DNA of 11,277 nucleotides from Pseudomonadota bacterium (GTDB taxonomy: Bacteria > Pseudomonadota > Gammaproteobacteria > Xanthomonadales > Xanthomonadaceae): positions 1 to 11,277 of the forward strand of contig JAFAFF010000291.1 in NCBI GenBank assembly GCA_023423605.1. Reading direction: 5' to 3'. A program made the translations under genes and the position numbers. A model generated the notes under the pieces. It ran no database searches and had not been told where the DNA came from. It saw only the letters and a program-made list of their open reading frames with translations. Below, one piece after another: positions 1-5,662 of the stretch. Numbering within the stretch: position 1 is the first letter of the stretch; each line of letters starts with the position of its first letter.

Positions 1-96
1 GTCCTGGTCTGGATCACGGTACTGCGCACTGGCGTGCGTCGAGCAGGTGGCGGCGATGAAAAGCAGGGTGCAGCAGCGGGACAGCATGGCGTTCAT
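1..96 (-). CDS. Secreted protein of unknown function, N-terminal fragment (runs off the left edge)
   Basis: Thirty-two codons are visible, beginning at the ATG complementary to 94-96 and open to the window edge. The peptide starts MNAMLSRCCTLLFIAATC and continues STHASAQYRDPDQD. It has a short charged n-region, a hydrophobic core at residues 8-17 and an ASA|Q site after residue 24, which is a good Sec signal peptide. Cys18 is preceded by Ala-Ala-Thr, a poor lipobox, so a lipoprotein is less likely. A Shine-Dalgarno sequence GAGGAAG (complement of 102-108) lies 5 nt from this ATG. The second in-frame ATG (codon 4) has no comparable site, so the first was chosen. The gene follows the TonB-receptor gene on the same strand but behind a strong terminator, so it probably has its own promoter. 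The mature part shown is too short to name a family; a role in the same sugar locus is only a guess from position. Confidence 0.72.
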   Translation of the reverse strand, partial: MNAMLSRCCTLLFIAATCSTHASAQYRDPDQD

Positions 97-367
97 GATG
101 GCTTCCTCGTTGGAGCGGGGGAGGAAAGAGCTTGGTCCCGCACCATGCAGTGATGAATAAGCACATCTGCAATTGGCAGGCGTCCTGACGCCACGACGTG
201 ACGCCGCTGCATAAAGAGACAGGACTCTCTGCCAGCCCTTTTATCAATAGAGAAAACCGATACATCCTGCAGCGGTCGTTGCAGATTCCGCGCGCGTCGC
301 GAAGACGCACGGCCATGAAAAAGCCCGCTGCGTTCAAGCAGCGGGCTCTGGTCCGTATCCGGAAGGA
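97..367. other. Intergenic region between the TonB receptor and the secreted-protein gene
   Basis: Apart from the terminator at 317-347 and the Shine-Dalgarno at 102-108, this 271-bp stretch holds no convincing gene. A 60-codon plus-strand frame at 198-380 overlaps the terminator and the end of the receptor gene and has no protein-like character. The region is more AT-rich around 235-260, where the minus strand reads TCTATTGATAAAAGG, a plausible place for the promoter of the leftward secreted-protein gene. I could not align a confident -35/-10 pair. The CG-centred operator seen upstream of the sugar genes is not found here. Confidence 0.5.
317..347 (-). terminator. Rho-independent terminator of the TonB-receptor gene
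   Basis: A perfect 10-bp inverted repeat, AGCCCGCTGC (322-331) and GCAGCGGGCT (338-347), encloses a 6-nt loop. Read on the minus strand, the stem is followed directly by TTTTT (complement of 318-322). It lies 20 nt past the stop codon of the TonB-receptor gene, which also reads on the minus strand. GC-rich stem, short loop, T-run and position all agree with an intrinsic terminator. Confidence 0.9.
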
Positions 368-3130
368 TCAGAACTTGTAGTTCACGCCCAGCATGTAAGT
401 GCGGCCCCATTCGACATATTCCAGCGGGCGATCACGGGTGCCGGCATAGGTGCGGTAGGGCTCGTTGGTCAGGTTGGTTCCCTGCAGCAGCAGGGTCAGC
501 CCGGCCAGCGAACTGCTGTCACTGAAGGTGTAACTCACCTGCGCGTCGGTGACGTTCTCGCCCACCACATAGCGCAGCGTGCGGTTGCCGTTGAAGTTGC
601 CGATCTCGCCGATGAAATCCGAACGGCGGCGCTGGCTCACGCGTGCCTCGAAGCCATTGCGTTCGAAGTAGGCGGTGACGTTGTACACGCGGTCGGACAG
701 GCCGGGCAGGGCGATCGGGTCGCTGCCCACGCTGGAGGCACTTTCCGGGTCCAGGATCTTGATGTCGCTGTCGTTGAACGTCGCGCTGGCCTGCACGCCG
801 AAGCCCCGCAGCGCCTCGGTGAACATGTCCAGCGGCAACGAGGCGGTCAGTTCGAGGCCGCGAAGCGTGCCGCCCTTGCCGTTCTGCGGCGAGGAGAACG
901 TGCCGGTCGGCAGCACCGGCACCACCATGCCCTCCGGCACTACGTAGCTGGCGAGCAGGTCGCTGAAGTCGTAGTCGTCCACCGACTGGGTGTAGACGTA
1001 GCTCTTCAGGTCCTTGTAGAACACCGCAGCGGCCACGTAGGCGCGTTCGCCGAAATACTTCTCATAGGAAAGATCCAGTGCGGTGGCGCGCCAGGGGTCC
1101 AGCAGCGGATTGCCGCCACTGCCGCCGGGGCGACCGGTGGAGGTGTCCACGCCGAACTCCAGGCCGGCGCGCATCTGATCGACGCGCGGGCGCGCGACCT
1201 GCTTGGCCGCGGCGAAACGCAGCGTCTGCTCATGCGGGAACATGAAGGCCAGGTTGAGGCTCGGCAGCCAGTCGTTGTAGGTCTTGCCATCATCGATCGG
1301 CAGCACGTTCTGCCCGGCCGGACGCGAACTGTCGAAGTAACTGGACTGCGAGCTCTGGTCGGTATGCTGCATCTGCACGCCGATATTGCCGCGCACGCCC
1401 ACTACGCCGATATCGGTATTGATGTTGGCGCGCAGCCAGGCGGTGGTGATCTTTTCCTGCACCGTCCACGATTTCGGGATCAGATAATCCAGGTCGGTGA
1501 CCGGATCGAAGGTCATGTAACGGCCAACGGCCGCCGGCACATTCCAGGCCGGAATGTAGCCGATGCCCGCAAAGCCGAGGTTGACCGGCGCGTACTGCAG
1601 GTCCGAGGCGATGTTCGCATCGCCCTGTTCACCCAGCAGGATGTTGCCTTCGGCCTGGGTCTTCTGCTTGCGGCGATCGGCGTAGTTCACGCCCACGTCC
1701 AGGTCCGCGAACCACGAGGACAGCGCTTCGGGCATCGGCAGGGTGGCCGCCAGCTTCGCGCCCTTCAGGCGGTCTTCCACCTGCGGCACCTTGCCGTAAC
1801 CGGAGCCGTAGATGGTGTTGGTCAGGAACAGCGCATCGGGATTGGAATAGTCCAGGCCCGGGGTGATCTGCGAGAAACCGCCCGGATTGACCACCACGCC
1901 CACCGTGTCCAGCTGCGGCATCGGCGTGAGCTGCAGGTTGTTTTCCAGATTCAGCTCATCGCGGGTGGCCTTGGAGTAATTCAGGTCGGCGACCAGCTTG
2001 ACGCCGCCGACGTTGATTTCGTTGTTCCAGCCGAACGCGTCGATCTTGTCCTTGCGCTTGTTGTACATGCCGCGCACCAGCGGGTAGACGCCGCTGGCGG
2101 TGCCGCCGGTGAAGGTGCCGTCGGCGTTCACCTGCGGATTGCCGATCATCAGGCCGGGATCGTAGCCGCCGTTGTAGTTGCTGAGGTTGACCTCGAACTG
2201 GTTTGCGGTATCGATCTGCTCGGCTTCAGTGTGGAAGGCGTCCAGGGTGCTGGTCCAGGCGTTGGACGGGCGGAACTGCACGGTGGCCATCACTCCGTCG
2301 CGCTTGTTGTTGCCGGTGCGGCGCAGTGCCTTGATGCCGTCGCTGAACACCACGCCCGGCGCAAGTCCCGGGCGGTTGCCGTTGTCGGTATGTTCGGTGG
2401 TCCAGGGTTCGTACAGGCCCACCTGGTTTTCCTGGATGGGGTTGTCGCTGTGCGCGTAGCCGATGGACAGGCCCAGGGTATTGTCGAGGAACTGGTCGAT
2501 GTAGCTGGCACTGAAGCGGCTGCCGAACTCATCCACGTTGGCCGCTTCGCCCAGCGAACTCTTCTGGTAACGCCCACTGATGGCGATGACGCGGTCCGGG
2601 AAACTCAGCGGACGCGCGGTCTGCATGTCGATGGTGCCGGACAGGCCCTGGCCGACGAGCGCCGCATCGGGCGTCTTGTAGACGGTCACGCCATTGACCA
2701 GCTCGGACGGATACTGGTCGAATTCCACGCTGCGGTTGTCGCCGGTGCTGACCACTTCACGGCCGTTGAGCAGGGTGGTGGCGAAATCAGGCGACAGGCC
2801 GCGCACGCTGATCACCTGCGCACGGCCGGCCACGCGCTGGGCGGCCAGGCCGGGCAGGCGGCCCAGCGATTCGGCGATGCTCACGTCGGGCAGCTTGCCG
2901 ATGTCTTCGGCCGAGATCACTTCCACCACCGAGGTGGCGTCCTGCTTGATGGCGATGGCATTTTCGATGCCGCGGCGGATGCCGGTGACCTGCACGGTAT
3001 CCAGTTCGGTGGCGGCGGTGCCGGTCTGGCCGGTGCTGCTGGTCGACGTGGTGGATTGTGCTGCGGCGAGCAGCGGCGACAAAGCAATGGCCAGCCCCAA
3101 CGACAACGCATTGCGCTTGTGGTTCGACAT
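368..3130 (-). CDS. TonB-dependent outer-membrane receptor, probably for maltodextrins
   Basis: The 920-residue product is an outer-membrane beta-barrel that would import alpha-glucan oligosaccharides using energy passed from TonB-ExbBD. Residues 1-24 form a Sec signal peptide ending LLAAA|Q. A Ser/Thr/Gly-rich linker leads to a TonB-box-like LDTVQVTG at 43-50. The plug domain follows, about 60-170, with EDIGKLPDVSIAESLGRLPG and NGREVVSTGDNR. The rest is barrel strands ending in YKF, with the C-terminal Phe typical of outer-membrane proteins. The plug sequence is characteristic of the Xanthomonas/Caulobacter TonB-receptor family, which includes the Caulobacter maltose receptor MalA. The start ATG has GGGAGGGG 2 nt upstream. 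It lies downstream of a GH97 gene on the same strand, but 222 bp with operator-like palindromes separate them, so it probably has its own promoter. No SusD partner is present. Receptor class is certain; the substrate is inferred from neighbours. Confidence 0.93.
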   Translation of the reverse strand: MSNHKRNALSLGLAIALSPLLAAAQSTTSTSSTGQTGTAATELDTVQVTGIRRGIENAIAIKQDATSVVEVISAEDIGKLPDVSIAESLGRLPGLAAQRVAGRAQVISVRGLSPDFATTLLNGREVVSTGDNRSVEFDQYPSELVNGVTVYKTPDAALVGQGLSGTIDMQTARPLSFPDRVIAISGRYQKSSLGEAANVDEFGSRFSASYIDQFLDNTLGLSIGYAHSDNPIQENQVGLYEPWTTEHTDNGNRPGLAPGVVFSDGIKALRRTGNNKRDGVMATVQFRPSNAWTSTLDAFHTEAEQIDTANQFEVNLSNYNGGYDPGLMIGNPQVNADGTFTGGTASGVYPLVRGMYNKRKDKIDAFGWNNEINVGGVKLVADLNYSKATRDELNLENNLQLTPMPQLDTVGVVVNPGGFSQITPGLDYSNPDALFLTNTIYGSGYGKVPQVEDRLKGAKLAATLPMPEALSSWFADLDVGVNYADRRKQKTQAEGNILLGEQGDANIASDLQYAPVNLGFAGIGYIPAWNVPAAVGRYMTFDPVTDLDYLIPKSWTVQEKITTAWLRANINTDIGVVGVRGNIGVQMQHTDQSSQSSYFDSSRPAGQNVLPIDDGKTYNDWLPSLNLAFMFPHEQTLRFAAAKQVARPRVDQMRAGLEFGVDTSTGRPGGSGGNPLLDPWRATALDLSYEKYFGERAYVAAAVFYKDLKSYVYTQSVDDYDFSDLLASYVVPEGMVVPVLPTGTFSSPQNGKGGTLRGLELTASLPLDMFTEALRGFGVQASATFNDSDIKILDPESASSVGSDPIALPGLSDRVYNVTAYFERNGFEARVSQRRRSDFIGEIGNFNGNRTLRYVVGENVTDAQVSYTFSDSSSLAGLTLLLQGTNLTNEPYRTYAGTRDRPLEYVEWGRTYMLGVNYKF

Positions 3131-3140
3131 TTCCCCTCCC
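3131..3140 (-). promoter_or_regulatory. Ribosome binding site of the TonB-receptor gene
   Basis: The minus strand reads GGGAGGGGAA directly before ATGTCG. The same block, GGGAGGGGAAC before ATGTCG, precedes the GH97 gene. It fixes the receptor start at the ATG complementary to 3128-3130. Confidence 0.75.
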
Positions 3141-3256
3141 AGGCATGGTGCCGAATCGAAATATGGTGCGCATCGGAACTGCCGATGCGGGTTGCGGCGC
3201 GATAGCCGCTGACTGCGTCGCTATGGTATGCAGCGCATCGCCCACGCGAATCGCCC

Positions 3257-3270
3257 TGCATACGTATTCA
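3257..3270 (-). promoter_or_regulatory. LacI-family-like operator upstream of the TonB-receptor gene
   Basis: On the minus strand the site reads TGAATACGTATGCA, a near-perfect palindrome (half-sites TGAATAC and TGCATAC, 6 of 7 matching) centred on CG, as in LacI/GalR-family operators. It is followed by GG, and the 16-nt string TGAATACGTATGCAGG recurs in the GH97/glycosidase divergent promoter region. The site starts 127 bp upstream of the receptor ATG. An overlapping TGCAT/ATGCA inverted repeat (3257-3261 and 3271-3275) extends it. Binding by a maltose-type LacI regulator is inferred; the regulator is not in the window. Confidence 0.7.
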
Positions 3271-3286
3271 ATGCAGCGACCAGCCC

Positions 3287-3300
3287 TGTAAGCGCTTCCA
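3287..3300. promoter_or_regulatory. Second LacI-like palindrome, TGTAAGCGCTTCCA
   Basis: Half-sites TGTAAGC and TGGAAGC (6 of 7 matching) meet at a central CG with the AAGCGCTT core common to many LacI/GalR-family operators. Its centre is exactly 30 bp from the centre of the TGAATACGTATGCA site, about three helical turns. It sits between that site and the GH97 hairpin. Its sequence differs enough from the other palindromes that a different regulator could bind it. It may also be a chance palindrome, since only one copy was noticed. Confidence 0.4.
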
Positions 3301-3306
3301 CGAAAT

Positions 3307-3348
3307 GGGGACGGAGGTGGTTAATTGCAGATAACCGCCTCCGTCCCC
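3307..3348. terminator. Long hairpin at the 3' end of the GH97 gene, likely (bi)directional terminator
   Basis: Arms GGGGACGGAGGTGGTTA (3307-3323) and TAACCGCCTCCGTCCCC (3332-3348) pair over 17 bp around an 8-nt loop. The single imperfect pair (3318 with 3337) is a G-U wobble in plus-strand RNA but an A-C mismatch in minus-strand RNA. On the plus side CC then TTTT follows the stem; on the minus side only ATTT follows. The stem begins 4 nt past the GH97 stop codon, so it is placed to end GH97 transcription. Its geometry is slightly better for stopping plus-strand transcripts. The arm sequence resembles a GGGGACGGAGG hairpin that, from memory, recurs in Stenotrophomonas/Xanthomonas genomes; I cannot verify that here. 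Confidence 0.65.
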
Positions 3349-3352
3349 CCTT

Positions 3353-5422
3353 TTACAGGGGGGTGAAGCGGATGGCCTGGCCGCCGCCGGGGGCGAGCAC
3401 CAGGGTGAGCGTGTCGTTGCTGGTGACTTCGCGGGTCTCGCGCGTGAAGGCGAACGGGTTGTCGCGGAAGTCCGCGCCTTCGCCGTCGCGGTAGATCTCC
3501 ACGCGGTAGCGCACGCCCGGCTCCAGGAAACCCAGCGGCACTGGCAGCACACGGCCGTGTTCGTCGGTGATGCTGCCCAGGAACCAGTCGCGGCTGTTGC
3601 GGTCGCGGCGCACGATGGTCACGTAGTCGCCGATCTCACCCTGCAGCACACGGGTCTGTTCCCAGTCCACCGCCACGTCCTTGATGAACTGGAAGGCATC
3701 GCGGTGCTGCAGATAATGCTCGGGCAGGTCGGCCGCCATCTGGATCGGGCTGTACAGCACCACATAGAGGGCCAGCTGGCGCGCCAGCGTGCTGGGAATC
3801 GCCTGGCCGTTGCGTCCTTTCAACGACACGATCCCCGGCGTGTAATCCATCGGCCCCGAGAGCATGCGCGTGAATACCAGGTTGACCTCGTGCTCCGGTG
3901 GATTCGGCGGCTGGCCCCAGGCGTTGTACTCCATGCCGCGCGCACCTTCGCGCGAAATCCAGTTCGGATAGGTGCGGCGCAGCCCGGTATCCTTGATCGG
4001 TTCGTGCGGGTTCACCGCCAGTTTCCGTGCCGCGGCTTCGCGCACCACCTTCAGGTGATGGCGCGCCATGAACTGGCCGTCGTGCCATTCACGCAGCAGC
4101 GGGCCACCGGCGGGATCGCGCCGGTCCACCTGGCCGTCGTCGCACACGTAACCGGTCTTGAAGGTGTCCACGCCCAACCGTGCATACAGGTCCAGCGCCG
4201 CGCCCAACTGGTCTTCATAATGTTCGATGGCGCAGCCGGTTTCATGGTGGCCGACCAGGTGCACGCCTTTACCGGCGCCGTACGCGGACAGTGACTCGAT
4301 GTCGAAATCCGCCGTTGCGCGGGTGAAATCGAAATCGTAGCCGTTGCCCACCCAGTTGCCGTCCCAGCCCGGGTTCCAGCCTTCCACCAGCACGCCCCGG
4401 AAGCCATTCGCTGCGGCGAAGTCGATGACTTTCTTCGTCTTTGCGGTGGTGGCGGCGTGGCGCGCGCCGGTGGCCCAGCTTTCTTCGTCCAGATGCATGG
4501 ACCACCACACGCCCAGATACTTCGACGGCTTCACCCAGCTGACATCGCCCAGGGCATTGGGCTCGTTGAGGTTCAGGATGAGGTCCGATTCCACCAGGCC
4601 ACCGGCGCGGTCGGCGATCTGCAGCGTTCGCCACGGGGTGCTGAAGGGCAGGGCGCGGCGCACCTTCCAGCCTTCGGCAGAAGGCGAAAGCTGGGCGCGC
4701 AGGCGCTGGCCGTCGGTGCGGCGCAGCCACATCCCCGCGTAATCCACCAGCGCCGCTTCGTGGATGGCCACGTGCAGCCCATCGGCGCTGCGCAGGGTGA
4801 TGGGCGTATGCGCCAGCGGAACTTCGCGCAGCGGCGTGCGCGCATACAGGTATTCATAGTGGATGGCCTCGCCGGCGGGAATCCACCAGGCGGTGGCTTC
4901 CGGGGCGATGGCGAACTCGGTCAGCTCGTCGTCGATGATCGCCTCGCGCAGCCCCGGCTGTTCGGGAAAGACATAACGAAAGCCGACGCCGTCGTCGAAT
5001 ACGCGGAACACCACATCCAGGCGCCTGCGGCCAGCATCGGCCTGGCGCAGGGCCACGGTCAGTTCGTTGTAATGATCACGGCTGACCCGGCGCTCGCCCC
5101 AGGGTTGTTCCCAGGTGTCGTCGATGCTGCGCCGACGGGTGTCGATGAGCTCGAAATCGCGGTCCAGGCGCCCGTCGCGCAGCTCGAAACCGAGCTTTGA
5201 ATCGGCCACAACGGTATCGCCCAGGCGCTCGACGCGATAACGCGCGGTGCCGCCATCCACCAGCACCGTGACCTTCAGGATGTTGCCCGGCGACTGTACG
5301 CTGGCCTGCTGCGGTGTCGACGCGAGGGCAGCATTGCAGGCCAGGGCGGACACCACGGTGACCACGGCGACGCGCCATCCGCGCGCGCGCAGGCCACGCA
5401 GGAATGATGAAAACATCGACAT
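3353..5422 (-). CDS. GH97 alpha-glucosidase, SusB-like, inverting type, exported
   Basis: The 689-residue enzyme should release glucose from the non-reducing ends of maltodextrins in the periplasm. Residues 1-34 form a signal peptide ending AALA|S. An N-terminal beta-supersandwich (about 40-300) leads into the barrel domain (starting near VSWVKPSKYLGVWW) and a C-terminal beta domain (about 590-689). GH97 hallmarks are visible: HHET (Glu394), NPHEP (Glu474) and REGARGME (Glu492, Glu498). The 18- and 6-residue spacings of the last three match Glu508, Glu526 and Glu532 of Bacteroides SusB, where these serve catalysis and calcium binding. FKTGYVCDDG has no Asp where retaining GH97 members carry their nucleophile, which favours the inverting type. 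The frame stays open far upstream, but the start at 5422 has GGGAGGGG 3 nt away and gives a clean signal peptide. It is divergent from the glycosidase operon and shares its operator region. Confidence 0.94.
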   Translation of the reverse strand: MSMFSSFLRGLRARGWRVAVVTVVSALACNAALASTPQQASVQSPGNILKVTVLVDGGTARYRVERLGDTVVADSKLGFELRDGRLDRDFELIDTRRRSIDDTWEQPWGERRVSRDHYNELTVALRQADAGRRRLDVVFRVFDDGVGFRYVFPEQPGLREAIIDDELTEFAIAPEATAWWIPAGEAIHYEYLYARTPLREVPLAHTPITLRSADGLHVAIHEAALVDYAGMWLRRTDGQRLRAQLSPSAEGWKVRRALPFSTPWRTLQIADRAGGLVESDLILNLNEPNALGDVSWVKPSKYLGVWWSMHLDEESWATGARHAATTAKTKKVIDFAAANGFRGVLVEGWNPGWDGNWVGNGYDFDFTRATADFDIESLSAYGAGKGVHLVGHHETGCAIEHYEDQLGAALDLYARLGVDTFKTGYVCDDGQVDRRDPAGGPLLREWHDGQFMARHHLKVVREAAARKLAVNPHEPIKDTGLRRTYPNWISREGARGMEYNAWGQPPNPPEHEVNLVFTRMLSGPMDYTPGIVSLKGRNGQAIPSTLARQLALYVVLYSPIQMAADLPEHYLQHRDAFQFIKDVAVDWEQTRVLQGEIGDYVTIVRRDRNSRDWFLGSITDEHGRVLPVPLGFLEPGVRYRVEIYRDGEGADFRDNPFAFTRETREVTSNDTLTLVLAPGGGQAIRFTPL

Positions 5423-5425
5423 GTT

Positions 5426-5433
5426 CCCCTCCC
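5426..5433 (-). promoter_or_regulatory. Ribosome binding site that decides the GH97 start
   Basis: The minus strand reads GGGAGGGG, then AAC, then ATGTCG. The open frame continues upstream for more than 2.6 kb as antisense to the next genes. This site, together with the signal peptide that follows, is what places the true start at 5422. Confidence 0.75.
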
Positions 5434-5497
5434 GGGGCAATGCGGTAACCGCAGGGACCATAGCCGACGGTCCTGCGGCTTCCGGCGGCGGCAGCCA

Positions 5498-5511
5498 TGA
5501 ATACGTATGCA
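5498..5511. promoter_or_regulatory. LacI-family-like operator in the divergent GH97/glycosidase promoter region
   Basis: The plus strand reads TGAATACGTATGCA followed by GG. This is identical over 16 nt to the minus-strand site upstream of the TonB-receptor gene. It is a palindrome centred on CG with TG...CA ends, typical of LacI/GalR-family operators. It lies 76 bp upstream of the GH97 ATG and 152 bp upstream of the chosen glycosidase ATG, so one bound protein could affect both directions. Clear -35/-10 boxes were not recognised in this GC-rich region. Confidence 0.72.
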
Positions 5512-5662
5512 GGCGGGCCGTGTCCGCCGCCCGCCGTCTACCATGGCGGCACGGTGCCTTGAGGGAGGCGCTGCGCCCTTGTCCACCGCCTGGCGGACAG
5601 GGACCTACAACGCGGGCAAAGAGGGAGGGAGGTCGACGGGCGAGAGCCGGTCTGCCGCTTCG

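Noticed and set aside
198..380. 60-codon plus-strand frame near the left end
   Set aside because: It runs through the receptor terminator and into the receptor's 3' end and has no homology-like features.
1232..3205. 657-codon plus-strand frame opposite the TonB-receptor gene
   Set aside because: It is composed of His-, Ala-, Gly- and Val-rich low-information sequence typical of an antisense shadow of a GC-rich gene; the receptor on the other strand is full length and unmistakable.
3131..3256. Sigma-70 promoter boxes for the TonB-receptor gene, for example TACCAT as a -10
   Set aside because: No -35 hexamer with reasonable match and 16-18 bp spacing could be paired with it, so no promoter is called.
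5507..5662. N-terminal extension of the glycosidase beginning at the ATG at 5507
   Set aside because: That ATG lies inside the operator palindrome, and the extension would bury the signal peptide behind 52 non-hydrophobic residues.
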